NCBI RefSeq assembly: GCF_000174355.1
Contig: NZ_ACIS01000008.1
Span: 124,001 to 188,000, forward strand
Direction of reading: 5' to 3'
Length of the DNA stretch: 64,000 bases
From: Pseudogulbenkiania ferrooxidans 2002
Lineage (GTDB): Bacteria; Pseudomonadota; Gammaproteobacteria; Burkholderiales; Chromobacteriaceae
In this document: positions 8,611 through 17,179 of the stretch, piece by piece
Numbering within the stretch: position 1 is the stretch's first letter
Layout of the letters: the number at the start of each line of letters is the position of its first letter
The notes under the pieces: model-generated
Seen by the model: the letters and a program-made list of their open reading frames with translations, nothing else
What the model was told of the DNA's origin: nothing
Databases searched by the model: none
Program-made: the position numbers and the translations under genes

Positions 8611-9465
8611 TCACTGTCCGGTGAGTTGGCGGAAGGTGCGACGCGCGAACACCAGATCCTGCCAGCTCTTGGCCTTGTCGGGCAGATTGCGCAGCAGGTA
8701 GGCCGGATGGAAGCTGACGATCATCGGCACATCCTGGTAGCGATGCACCCGGCCGCGCAGGCGCGCGATGCTGTCGTTGCTGTCGAGCAGGGTCTGCGCG
8801 GCGAAGCGTCCCAGCGCCAGGATCAGGGTCGGGCGGATGTGCGCAATCTGCTGACGCAGGTAATCCTGGCAGGCTACGATCTCATCGGCCGAAGGGTTGC
8901 GGTTGCCGGGAGGGCGGCACTTGAGCACGTTGGCGATGTAGACATCGTGGTTGCTGTCGAGACCGATGGCGGCCAGCATGTTGTCGAGCAGTTGGCCGGC
9001 GCGGCCGACGAATGGCTTGCCCTGTTTGTCCTCTTGTTCACCCGGCGCTTCCCCGATGATCAGCCAGCGCGCCTGTGGATTGCCGCGGCCGAACACCGTC
9101 TGGGTGCGCGTCTCGCACAAGCGGCAGTGACTGCAGCGGGCGACGGTCTGCTCCAGTTCGTCCCAGCTCAGCACGGGCTTGGCCGGCGCGGGGAGGGTGG
9201 GGGCCGCCTGTTCGGCGAGTACCGCCGGAACCGGGGCGGCAGGGGCGGGTGCCGAGGTGGCCGCCTGGACGGCAGTGGGCACCGGGACGGCTGCGGCGAC
9301 AGGAACGGGGGCGGTTTCTGCCGTTGCCGCTTCTACCGGGGCGTCGGCCAAGGGCGCGGCCGGCGGCGGCTCACGCCGTGCCGGGTGGTCGTCAAAGCGT
9401 GCGTCGCGCGCGCGCCACAGCGGGCCGAGGCCGATGACCTCACCGATCAGATGGCGGCGGCTCAT
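8611..9465 (-). CDS. Uracil-DNA glycosylase, family 4 (Fe-S)
   Basis: Removes uracil from DNA as the first step of base excision repair. The 284-residue protein has a proline/alanine-rich N-terminal extension (about 30-97), then the family-4 core: a cysteine cluster in [11 protein letters not shown], the catalytic block [22 protein letters not shown], further cluster cysteines in CRPPGNRNP and VACQDYL, and a C-terminal [10 protein letters not shown] chose ATG 9465 because it overlaps the rimI stop (ATGA). The open frame continues upstream without homology. The long low-complexity linker is common in proteobacterial members. Confidence 0.93.
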   Translation of the reverse strand: MSRRHLIGEVIGLGPLWRARDARFDDHPARREPPPAAPLADAPVEAATAETAPVPVAAAVPVPTAVQAATSAPAPAAPVPAVLAEQAAPTLPAPAKPVLSWDELEQTVARCSHCRLCETRTQTVFGRGNPQARWLIIGEAPGEQEDKQGKPFVGRAGQLLDNMLAAIGLDSNHDVYIANVLKCRPPGNRNPSADEIVACQDYLRQQIAHIRPTLILALGRFAAQTLLDSNDSIARLRGRVHRYQDVPMIVSFHPAYLLRNLPDKAKSWQDLVFARRTFRQLTGQ

Positions 9466-9902
9466 AGCCCAAGCTCCATCAACACGGCATGCTCGCGCCC
9501 GGATGAGGTGGGGTAGTAGTGCTTGCGCAGGCCTGTCTCGACGAAGCCGCTCTTGGCATAGAGTGCACGGGCGGGTTGGTTGCTTTCCCTGACTTCCAGG
9601 AAGAGCCGCGAGCACCCTTGCTGGCGCAGTTGCTGCAGCAGCTCGCCCAGCAAGGCCTGTCCCAGTCCCTGCCCCTGTCGGTCGGGGGCGATCACGATGG
9701 TCAGCAGCTCCGCCTCGTCCAGCACCGTCATGCTGACCGCGTGTCCGTACACTTCGCCATCGATCTCCAGCAGCAGGAAGGCGTGGCCGGCCGCCAGGGA
9801 GTCGTGGAACTGCCGCTCGCTCCAGCCATGGGGAGTGGCCGCCGCTTCCAGTGAGGCCAGTTTTTCCAGGTCGGGCGCAGAGGCCGGGCGGAAGGCGATC
9901 AT
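9462..9902 (-). CDS. rimI: Ribosomal protein alanine N-acetyltransferase RimI
   Basis: GNAT acetyltransferase, classically acetylating the N-terminal alanine of ribosomal protein S18. At 146 residues it is normal length, with acetyl-CoA motif A at IVIAPDRQGQGLGQALL and the motif-B FLEVRESNQPARALYAKSGF. It overlaps tsaB upstream and the glycosylase gene downstream by four bases each. The tsaB-rimI pairing is widespread in proteobacteria. Confidence 0.93.
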   Translation of the reverse strand: MIAFRPASAPDLEKLASLEAAATPHGWSERQFHDSLAAGHAFLLLEIDGEVYGHAVSMTVLDEAELLTIVIAPDRQGQGLGQALLGELLQQLRQQGCSRLFLEVRESNQPARALYAKSGFVETGLRKHYYPTSSGREHAVLMELGL

Positions 9903-10582
9903 CGCTGGCGTGCCTGCTGCTCGCGCGAGGTCAGCGCCACCTTGTTGCGCACGTAGAGCAGATCGGCTTCGCGCGCCGGGAGGCGGGGGTAGCGCCCGCT
10001 TTGCGCCAGCCGCAGGTAACTGGCGGCGTGGGGGCGGATGTCGCTGTGAATGGCGTCAAGCTGTGAGCCCCAAGTGCCACTCGCCAGCATGGGGTAGGCG
10101 GCAAAGCCGTCGCCGGCACCCACCCAGCCTTCTCCATCCAGCTGCAGTTCGCTGCCGGCCTGCTCCGGGTCGAGCAGCAGGATAGGGGAAAGGCGGCGAG
10201 GCGCGGCTAGGTCGTAACTCGCCAGGTAGACTTGCTGCATGCGGGCGTCGTTACAGGCGACAACCCGCGTCGCGCCGGCCTGTTCCGCCACGCTGTCGAG
10301 GGTGGGGATGGGGATGACGGGTAGGCCGGCGGCAAACGCCAAGCCCTGGGCCAGACCGCAGCCGATGCGCAGCCCGGTGAACGAGCCCGGACCCTGCCCG
10401 TACACGACGCCGTCGAGTTGCTGAAGCGTCAGCCCGGCATCGCACAGCAGGCTCTGTACATGTGGTAGCGCCTGTTCGGCGTGTTTCTGGCCGACGCGCT
10501 CATGAAACACGACGGTGTTGTCATCGTTTAAGACGGCAAGCGACAGGAAGTCCGTCGAGGTATCGATGGCAAGCAGTTTCAT
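9899..10582 (-). CDS. tsaB: tRNA threonylcarbamoyladenosine modification protein TsaB
   Basis: Partner of TsaD and TsaE in making t6A37 of tRNAs that read ANN codons. The 227-residue protein has the ASKHA-fold start LLAIDTSTDFLSLAVL, the HAEQALPHVQSLL block and the GPGSFTGLRIGCGLAQGLAF signature. It starts a three-gene coupled unit tsaB-rimI-glycosylase and lies 36 bases downstream of the EAL-HDOD gene, so read-through from the chemotaxis operon is possible. Confidence 0.96.
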   Translation of the reverse strand: MKLLAIDTSTDFLSLAVLNDDNTVVFHERVGQKHAEQALPHVQSLLCDAGLTLQQLDGVVYGQGPGSFTGLRIGCGLAQGLAFAAGLPVIPIPTLDSVAEQAGATRVVACNDARMQQVYLASYDLAAPRRLSPILLLDPEQAGSELQLDGEGWVGAGDGFAAYPMLASGTWGSQLDAIHSDIRPHAASYLRLAQSGRYPRLPAREADLLYVRNKVALTSREQQARQR

Positions 10583-10618
10583 GGCGTTTCCGGAGGGCTG
10601 ACGGGGAAAAGCCGTGAA

Positions 10619-11842
10619 TTATAAGCCCAGTTCCTCCACCCAGGCGAGCGCCTCGACGTGAGCCTGATTGAACGGTTCGGGCGACAGACCCAGTTCCCGA
10701 CACAGTTGCGGGACGTCACGCATCTCCTTGTCTTCGCAGGCCTTGGCCAATTGGAGGAAGGGGGTGAGCCGGTCCGGTTGCTCCAGCAGCACCTGCTTGA
10801 ACTGGTCGGAGAGGTGGAGGTGTTCCAGCACGGAGGTCATCGGCATGTCGAACAGCACGTCGAGCAAGCTGAACATACCGATCACGAACAGCGATTCGCA
10901 AGCATCGTTAGGCAGGTTGAGCGCACCGCCCAGGAGTTCCATGAAGCGTGCCCGGGTAATGGCGGTCTTTTGCAGGGCGGGTGGAGTCTTGCCATCTTCG
11001 TTGGCGGTGACCAAGAGCAGGGTCAGCCAGCGATAGAGCCGTTTGTAGCCCAGCACGGTGACCGCGTGGCTGAACGAACTGATGGTGGTGTTGAGTCCCG
11101 CCGCGGCCGAGTTCACGAAGCGCAGCAGCTTGTAGGACAGCGCGATGTCACGCTTGAATACCGCCTCGACTTCTTTGATCTCGGCATCCATGCGCAGCAG
11201 GTTGAGCAGCTCCAGCGTGTGCGTGAAAGAGGGATGGATGACCTTGGCGGACAGGGTCTCCGGCTTGGCGAAGTAATAGCCCTGAAAACCATCCATACCC
11301 AGTTCGCGGCAGAGGTGGAAGTGCTCGTGCGTTTCCACTTTTTCGGCGATGCGGATTACCGGGTAGCTGCGCACTTGGGCGGCCAGCATCTGGAAGTCGC
11401 TGGTACCGTGCTTCTGAACGTCCAGTTTGACGTATTTGGCATATTCCAGCAGTTGGGCTGAAGGCGCGTTGAACGAGAAGCCATCCATGGCGATGCCGAA
11501 ACCCTGGGCATGCAGATACTTGATGCGGGCAATCAGCTCGTTGGAGGGGGTGATCTCGGGCATCAGGTCGAGAATGACCCGACGTGCCGGCAGCAACTCG
11601 AGAAACTCGCTGGCCAGCATGGCTTCGCCGACGTTGATGAAGGCCAGCTTGTTGCCGATCAGCCAGCTGGTTCCCATATTGTGCAGGGTGTTGACCAGAA
11701 CCTGGGTGTCGGCTTGAAGCGCGGCCAGCGGGCCGGCGCCTTCCGCCTCGAGGGAGGGGCGAAACAGCAGCTCATAGCCGATGAGCTGCTGATTTCGGTT
11801 CAATACAGGCTGGCGTCCGATGAAGGCACTGCTTGTTGTCAT
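10619..11842 (-). CDS. EAL-HDOD signalling protein (YuxH/CdgJ-like)
   Basis: A 407-residue protein with an N-terminal EAL-type domain (about 5-195) and a C-terminal HDOD domain (about 200-390). The EAL signature position reads YELLFRPS, and the metal-binding acidic residues expected of active phosphodiesterases are not apparent, so it probably does not hydrolyse cyclic-di-GMP. Members of this group in Vibrio (CdgJ) affect motility. It follows cheA by 27 bases in the same orientation, suggesting a role in motility signalling. Architecture is certain; function is inferred. Confidence 0.88.
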   Translation of the reverse strand: MTTSSAFIGRQPVLNRNQQLIGYELLFRPSLEAEGAGPLAALQADTQVLVNTLHNMGTSWLIGNKLAFINVGEAMLASEFLELLPARRVILDLMPEITPSNELIARIKYLHAQGFGIAMDGFSFNAPSAQLLEYAKYVKLDVQKHGTSDFQMLAAQVRSYPVIRIAEKVETHEHFHLCRELGMDGFQGYYFAKPETLSAKVIHPSFTHTLELLNLLRMDAEIKEVEAVFKRDIALSYKLLRFVNSAAAGLNTTISSFSHAVTVLGYKRLYRWLTLLLVTANEDGKTPPALQKTAITRARFMELLGGALNLPNDACESLFVIGMFSLLDVLFDMPMTSVLEHLHLSDQFKQVLLEQPDRLTPFLQLAKACEDKEMRDVPQLCRELGLSPEPFNQAHVEALAWVEELGL

Positions 11843-11869
11843 TCTGTACCGTTCAGTGTGGGGTAAGCG

Positions 11870-13750
11870 TCAGATCGTAATCAGTTCGGAGGTCTTGACC
11901 ATCCCACTTACGCCGTCCTTCGCCGTCAACAGGTCTTCCATGTCGAGTACCAGCACGACCGAGCCGTCCCCCGACAGCGTGGCACCCGCCACGCCCTTGG
12001 GACGGATATTCTGCAGCGGCTTGATCACCACATCATCGCGGCCGACGAAGGAGTCGATGGCCAGGATGAAAGAGCGCTCGGCCGATTGCATCAGCACGCC
12101 GAACCCCGGTTTCTGGGTCGGTGCCCAGCCGAGCAGGCCGGCCAGGGTCTTGAGCGGGAGGATTTCGTCGCGCACCACGATAGTCGGATTGCCCGAGACT
12201 TCCTGGATGGCTTCCGGATCGATGGTGATGATCTCGCGCACCATCGCCAGCGGCACCGCGAACGGCTGGTTGCAGGCGCGCACCACCAGTACCGGCAGGA
12301 TCGCCAGCGTCAGCGGCAGCGAGATGCTGATGCGGGTACCTTCGCCCGGAATCGAGTTGATGTCGATGCGGCCGTTGAGCTTCTGGATGTTGGTACGAAC
12401 CACGTCCATGCCGACACCGCGGCCAGACACACTTGAAATCTGGTCCTTGGTGGAGAAGCCAGGCAGGAAGATCAGCTGCAGGCACTGCTTCTCGTCCAGA
12501 GCATTGGCGGCTTCGGTGTCGATCAGGCCCTTTTCCACTGCCTTGCGACGCAGGGCGTCGGCATTCATGCCGCGACCGTCGTCGGTGATCTCGATCAGGA
12601 TATGGTCGCCGACCTGTTCGGCCGTTAGCTGGATCAGCGACTGCGGTTTCTTGCCGGCGGCGATGCGCTCCGCGGTGGACTCGACACCGTGATCGACGGC
12701 GTTGCGCACAAGGTGCACCAGCGGGTCGTTCAGATCCTCGATCATGGTCTTGTCAAGCTCGGTCTCTTCGCCGCTCAGTACCAGTTCGACGTCCTTGCCG
12801 AGCTGGCGCGCCAGGTCACGGGCCAGGCGGGGGTACTTCTGGAACAGCCGGCCGATCGGCTGCATGCGGGTCTTCATCACCGCGTTCTGCAGATCCCCGA
12901 CCAGCAGGTCGAGCTGGCTGATGGCCTCGTCCAGCGAGCGCAGGGTATTGCTGTCGTTGTTGCCCTGCAGAATCTCGGTGCGCAGCGTGGTGAGGCGGTT
13001 CTTGGTCAGACCGATTTCGCCGGACAGGTTGAGCACCATGTCGAGGCGGTTGGTATCGATGCGGATAGTGTTTTCATGCCCGCCGCCGCTGGCCGACTTG
13101 CTCGCCGTCACGTTCTTGGCCGGCGCCGCGGCCCGGCTGGCTGCCGCTACGGCCGTTACCGGCTCGGTTTCCGGCACCAACGCAGCAGCAGGCACTACTT
13201 CCACCGGTGCAGGGGCCGGCGCAGTGGGCGTGGTGGTACGGGCGGCAGGGACAACGGCCTGGTAGAGACTGTTCCAGTCCGGTTCGTCGCTGCGTTGCGG
13301 GGCACTGGCCACCGGCGGTGTGGCCGGTGTGGCTTGCGGGACTGGTGCCTGCGGCATGCGGCCGGACAGGACGGCATCCAGGGCGGCGAGCAATGCGCCA
13401 TCGGCGTCTCTCGGCATCAGCCCCTGGCCCAGGGTGCCGAACATGTCGCGCACGGAGGCCGTGGCGTCAAGGATCACGTCCATTACTTCGGGGTTGAGCT
13501 GAAGTTCGGCGTTGCGCAGCTTGTCGAACAGGTTTTCCGTGCGGTGGCAGAGGGTCACCATGGGCGCCACGTTGAGGAAGCCGGCGCCGCCCTTGATGGT
13601 ATGAAAGCCGCGGAAAATGTCGTTGAGCAAGGCGCGGTCTTCTGGCCTTTTTTCCAGTTCGACCAACTTGTTGTCAACGTCCGAGAGAAGGTCGTTGGAC
13701 TCCATCAGGAAGTCCTGCAACAACTCTTCCATGCCGCCGAATTCGCTCAT
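11870..13750 (-). CDS. cheA: Chemotaxis histidine kinase CheA
   Basis: Receptor-coupled kinase that phosphorylates CheY and CheV. The 626-residue protein has an Hpt domain with His50 in FHTIKGGAGF, a Pro/Ala-rich stretch at about 128-225 where the P2 CheY-docking domain usually lies, a dimerisation domain (about 226-295), an ATPase domain with HLVRNAVDHG at 346-355, DDGRGM at 390-395 and GRGVGMDVV at 443-451, and a C-terminal CheW-like domain (about 485-615). The apparent lack of P2 is unusual but known in some CheAs. It is downstream of cheZ in the operon. Confidence 0.95.
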   Translation of the reverse strand: MSEFGGMEELLQDFLMESNDLLSDVDNKLVELEKRPEDRALLNDIFRGFHTIKGGAGFLNVAPMVTLCHRTENLFDKLRNAELQLNPEVMDVILDATASVRDMFGTLGQGLMPRDADGALLAALDAVLSGRMPQAPVPQATPATPPVASAPQRSDEPDWNSLYQAVVPAARTTTPTAPAPAPVEVVPAAALVPETEPVTAVAAASRAAAPAKNVTASKSASGGGHENTIRIDTNRLDMVLNLSGEIGLTKNRLTTLRTEILQGNNDSNTLRSLDEAISQLDLLVGDLQNAVMKTRMQPIGRLFQKYPRLARDLARQLGKDVELVLSGEETELDKTMIEDLNDPLVHLVRNAVDHGVESTAERIAAGKKPQSLIQLTAEQVGDHILIEITDDGRGMNADALRRKAVEKGLIDTEAANALDEKQCLQLIFLPGFSTKDQISSVSGRGVGMDVVRTNIQKLNGRIDINSIPGEGTRISISLPLTLAILPVLVVRACNQPFAVPLAMVREIITIDPEAIQEVSGNPTIVVRDEILPLKTLAGLLGWAPTQKPGFGVLMQSAERSFILAIDSFVGRDDVVIKPLQNIRPKGVAGATLSGDGSVVLVLDMEDLLTAKDGVSGMVKTSELITI

Positions 13751-13804
13751 TTTTTACCCCGCACCGTTATTTATTGTTTCTTGTTTCTTGTTGCGACCGT
13801 GGTC

Positions 13805-14554
13805 TCAGAAGCCGAGGCTTTCCAGCAGGTCGTCGACTTGTTGTTGGTTGGTGACCACATCGCTGCGTCCTTCCGGGTTGATCACCGGACCATTCAGCAG
13901 AGTCGGGTCGATTTCCGTTTTCTTCTCTTCCGGCGAGAATTCGATCAAGAAGGCGACGAGATCGGTTTCGATCGTCTTGACCATGCCCATCATCTTCTTG
14001 ATGACTTGGCCGGTCAGATCCTGAAAATCCTGCGCCATGACGATGTCGAGCAGTTGCGCGCTGGTGGCCTGGGTCTGCTCCGGCACGCTCTGCAGATAAC
14101 GGTGCGTGTCCTGGCTCAGCTGGCGGAACTCGTCGACCGACAGCATATTGGCGAACAGCCGGTTCCAGCGCTCGGACAGCTGCTTGGCGTTGCTTTCAAG
14201 CTCGTCCTGGATCGGCTTGGCAATGTCGGTGGCATTGAGTACTCGCTCTGCCGCGGATTCGGTCAGCGTGGAGATGTAGGAGAGACGGTCGCGGGCATCG
14301 GGGATGGCATTCGCGACCCGTTCCAGCGATTTGTCGTAACCCATGTCGCGCAGCGCGCTGTGTAATTTGCGGGTCAGTTGCCCGATTTGCTCATACATCA
14401 CCGAGGGGCTGCCCTCGGCGGCGGAGGTGGACGCCGTGGCACTGTCTGCTTCACTGGCGATCTGTGGCGTGCCGGCCTGGTGCTGTTGGGCAATACTGTC
14501 AAACAGGGCCTCGAGATCCGGGGTATCCCCGCTTTCCAAAACGTGGTCTGGCAC
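13805..14554 (-). CDS. cheZ: CheY-P phosphatase CheZ
   Basis: Dephosphorylates CheY-P. I chose the GTG at 14554 because an ideal AGGAGGA lies 6 bases upstream; the frame is open for 13 more codons without support. The resulting 249 residues include the catalytic motif DFQDLTGQ with Asp179 and Gln183, equivalent to E. coli Asp143 and Gln147, in a long four-helix region, and a C-terminal CheY-binding peptide (QQQVDDLLESLGF). It sits between cheY (45-base gap) and cheA. Confidence 0.95.
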   Translation of the reverse strand: MPDHVLESGDTPDLEALFDSIAQQHQAGTPQIASEADSATASTSAAEGSPSVMYEQIGQLTRKLHSALRDMGYDKSLERVANAIPDARDRLSYISTLTESAAERVLNATDIAKPIQDELESNAKQLSERWNRLFANMLSVDEFRQLSQDTHRYLQSVPEQTQATSAQLLDIVMAQDFQDLTGQVIKKMMGMVKTIETDLVAFLIEFSPEEKKTEIDPTLLNGPVINPEGRSDVVTNQQQVDDLLESLGF

Positions 14555-14599
14555 GATAAATCCTCCTGAATACTGGCCCGACAAGCCGTGCAATGGTTC

Positions 14600-14989
14600 T
14601 TATTTGTTTATTGCCTGAAAGATCTTGTTCAGTTTTTCTTCCAGCGTGGCGGCAGTAAACGGCTTGACGATATAGCCACTTGCCCCTGCCATGGCGGCTT
14701 CGATGATGTTCTCGCGCTTGGCCTCGGCCGTGATCATCAGGAACGGCAGGGGCTTGAGCTGTTGGTCGGCGCGTACCGCTTTCAGCAGCTCGATTCCGGT
14801 CATGTTGGGCATGTTCCAGTCCGACACGACGAAATCGAAGTGCTGCGTCTTGAGCTTGTGGAGGGCAACTTGGCCGTCCTCCGCTTCATCGACGTTGGTA
14901 AATCCGAGTTCCTTGAGGAGGTTGCGTACGATCCGTCTCATGGTTGAGAAGTCGTCCACTACAAGGAAGCGAAGATTCTTGTCTGCCAT
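14600..14989 (-). CDS. cheY: Chemotaxis response regulator CheY
   Basis: Single-domain receiver that carries the signal from CheA to the flagellar switch. It is 129 residues with all expected residues: Asp12, Asp13, phospho-acceptor Asp57 ([10 protein letters not shown]), Thr87 and Lys109. It lies between the second cheV and cheZ. Confidence 0.97.
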   Translation of the reverse strand: MADKNLRFLVVDDFSTMRRIVRNLLKELGFTNVDEAEDGQVALHKLKTQHFDFVVSDWNMPNMTGIELLKAVRADQQLKPLPFLMITAEAKRENIIEAAMAGASGYIVKPFTAATLEEKLNKIFQAINK

Positions 14990-15038
14990 CGAGGGTTATC
15001 CTGAATTTGTCAATGATTCCTGGCCGCTATTGTAGCGA

Positions 15039-16007
15039 CTACCTTTGCAGGAATGGAATCAGGGTTTCGGCCAACACGGCAGGGTCGAATTTGGCGACGT
15101 AGGCATCGACGCCGACGCTGGAGCCCATGGCGCGGTTGGCGTTGGACGACAGCGAGGAATGCATCACGACGGGAATGCCGTTGAAGCGGTGATCGGACTT
15201 GATCAGGCGGGTCAGCACGTAGCCGTCCATTTCCGGCATCTCGGCGTCCACCAGAATGGTCTTGAGGGTGTCGTGCAGCGGGGCGGCATCGCCCTGGTGG
15301 CGATTGGCTAACGCTTGCAGCCGTTCCCAGGCCTCGCGGCCATTGCTGGCCTGTTGGAACTTGATGCGCATCTTTTCCAGCACGCCGGTGATCTCCTTGC
15401 GCGCCACCACCGAATCGTCGACAAAGAACACGTACTGGTCGGCTTCGAGTTGGGCGGTTGGCAGCTCGGGCAGGCGCGGTTCGCCCACCACGCTGGCCAA
15501 GATCTGTTCCACGTCCAGAATCGATACCAACTTGCCATCTTCCAGTTCGGTGATGGCCGTGATCAGGTTCATGCCACTGGCCGAAGCCACTTCGCCAGCC
15601 GTCGCGGCACTGCCCGACATCATGTTGTCGGGTGAGCGCACCTTGTCCCAGTCGACGCGGATGATGCGGTCCACCGAATCGACCAGGAAGGCCTGGGTGC
15701 TTTTGTTGAATTCGGTGACGATCATAGTTTCATACTTCTTGGCCGGATCGTTGGCACCGATGAAGCGGGCGAGCGAGATGATCGGGATGATGTTGCCGCG
15801 CAGCGAGAGGACGCCTTCCACCCCGAACGGCATGTTCGGGGTCTTGGTGATGGTCGGGGTCTGCGATACTTCGCGGACCTTGAAGACGTTGATGCCGAAG
15901 GTTTCCCGCGTGCCCAGCGAGAACAGCAGGATCTCCATCTTGTTGGAGCCGACCAGCTTGGTGCGGGCATCGATATTGGCGAGCAGGGTAGCGTCGGTGG
16001 CTGGCAT
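15039..16007 (-). CDS. cheV: Chemotaxis coupling protein CheV (downstream copy)
   Basis: CheW-receiver fusion that couples receptors to CheA and acts as a phosphate sink. The 322-residue protein has a CheW domain (about 22-180) and a receiver domain (about 192-320) with YVFFVDDSVV, acceptor aspartate in ILVDAEMPEMDGY and Lys in YVAKFDP. It is one of two tandem cheV genes that differ throughout, so they are old paralogues, not a recent duplication. The neighbours are cheY (49-base gap) and the other cheV (48-base gap). Confidence 0.95.
   Translation of the reverse strand: MPATDATLLANIDARTKLVGSNKMEILLFSLGTRETFGINVFKVREVSQTPTITKTPNMPFGVEGVLSLRGNIIPIISLARFIGANDPAKKYETMIVTEFNKSTQAFLVDSVDRIIRVDWDKVRSPDNMMSGSAATAGEVASASGMNLITAITELEDGKLVSILDVEQILASVVGEPRLPELPTAQLEADQYVFFVDDSVVARKEITGVLEKMRIKFQQASNGREAWERLQALANRHQGDAAPLHDTLKTILVDAEMPEMDGYVLTRLIKSDHRFNGIPVVMHSSLSSNANRAMGSSVGVDAYVAKFDPAVLAETLIPFLQR
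15066..15075 (+). repeat. TTCGGCCAAC copy 3
   Basis: Exact decamer inside the downstream cheV; reads LAE on the gene strand with the rare leucine codon TTG. Confidence 0.6.
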
Positions 16008-16055
16008 GTCAAACCTTTCCCGATTTCTTTTTTGAGTGCGGTCGTCAGTGGTGCG

Positions 16056-17000
16056 TTACTTGCCGATGTGCAGCATTTCGCGCAGCTTGATCGCCAGTTT
16101 TTGGGCTTCGAACTTGGAAACGTAGGAGTCGACACCGACCGATTCGCCGAGCTTCTGGTTGGAGTTTCCGGACAGCGAGGAGTGCATCAGCACCGGAATG
16201 CCGGCAAAGCGCGGGTCGCTCTTGATGAGCTTGGTCAGCATGTAGCCGTCCATTTCCGGCATTTCCACGTCGGTCAGCACCAGGTTGACGATGTCACAGA
16301 GCTTGCGGCCGGAGAGGTCAGCCTGGGCGGCCATCCGCTGGAGTTCGTCCCAGGCGCGCATGCCGTTGATGGCGTAGGCGTACTTGACGTTCATGGCTTC
16401 CAGGGTGCGTTCGATCTGTTTGCGCGCGACGACCGAGTCGTCGGCGAAGAAGATCATGCGCTCTTCCTTGATCGGCTCGATGTTCAGGAAGTGATGGGCG
16501 TCGTCGGTGAGCGAGGTCTCGGCCAGGACTTTCTCGACGTCCATCATCATGACCAGGGTGTTGTTGAGCTCGGTCACGGCGGTGACCAGCCCGCCCATGC
16601 GGTTGGTGATCATTTCCGGCGGCACGCGCATGGCCGACCAGTCGAGCCGCAGGATGGTGTCGACGGCCTCGACCAGAAAACCCTGGGTGTGACCGTTATA
16701 TTCGGTCACGATCATGATTTCTGGCTTCTTCTCGGTGACGATGCCGGCGTACTTGGCCAGATCGATGATGGGCACGAGTGCGCCACGTAGGCTGACCATG
16801 CCTTCCACGGAAGACGGCATTTCCGGCGCGGAGGTGATTTCAGGTGTGCGCATGACCTCGCGCACCTTGAAGACGTTAATCCCGAAAACTTCCTTGCGCC
16901 CGGTTCGTTGATCTTCTCCGAGGGAGAACAACAGGATTTCGAGCTTGTTGGTGCCGGCGAGCTTGGTGCGGGCATCAATTTTTTTAAGAAGTTCTGACAC
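16056..17000 (-). CDS. cheV: Chemotaxis coupling protein CheV (upstream copy)
   Basis: First gene of the chemotaxis operon. The GTG at 17000 is preceded by GGAGG at 5 bases and aligns with the start of the sister CheV (SELLKKIDARTKLAGTNK against LLANIDARTKLVGSNK), giving 314 residues. An ATG at 17081 would add 27 residues and cannot be excluded. It has a CheW domain, then a receiver with MIFFADDSVV, acceptor aspartate in VLTDVEMPEMDGY and Lys in YVSKFE. Together with the second copy it suggests two receptor classes or an adaptation role. Confidence 0.93.
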   Translation of the reverse strand: MSELLKKIDARTKLAGTNKLEILLFSLGEDQRTGRKEVFGINVFKVREVMRTPEITSAPEMPSSVEGMVSLRGALVPIIDLAKYAGIVTEKKPEIMIVTEYNGHTQGFLVEAVDTILRLDWSAMRVPPEMITNRMGGLVTAVTELNNTLVMMMDVEKVLAETSLTDDAHHFLNIEPIKEERMIFFADDSVVARKQIERTLEAMNVKYAYAINGMRAWDELQRMAAQADLSGRKLCDIVNLVLTDVEMPEMDGYMLTKLIKSDPRFAGIPVLMHSSLSGNSNQKLGESVGVDSYVSKFEAQKLAIKLREMLHIGK

Positions 17001-17135
17001 GGAAACCTCCGCTGCATCGTGTTTTTTGGGAGTATCGTTTGGAGTGTCGATACGCCCGTTATTAGGGGTGTCGGGGGCCACTGGCTCCGTCCATTACGGC
17101 AAATGTACCCCAGATTGGCTTAACCGGTTTGGATA

Positions 17136-17165
17136 ATTATCATACTGATTAATCAGTTTTTACAA
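17136..17165 (-). promoter_or_regulatory. cheV operon promoter with palindromic operator
   Basis: On the minus strand, TTGTAA (17165-17160) and GATAAT (17141-17136) are separated by 18 bases, a good sigma-70 pattern reading into the chemotaxis operon. The spacer contains the perfect 14-base palindrome ACTGATTAATCAGT (17144-17157), well placed for a dimeric regulator to occlude polymerase. The same segment lies 22 bases upstream of the divergent kinase gene, so one factor could control both. No sigma-28 or sigma-54 match was seen. Confidence 0.55.
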
Positions 17166-17179
17166 ATGTGTTGTGGTGA

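Noticed and set aside
8417-8614. 65-codon minus-strand frame upstream of the GntR-type gene
   Set aside because: Lies in the regulator's leader, overlaps its start out of frame and has no homology or ribosome site.
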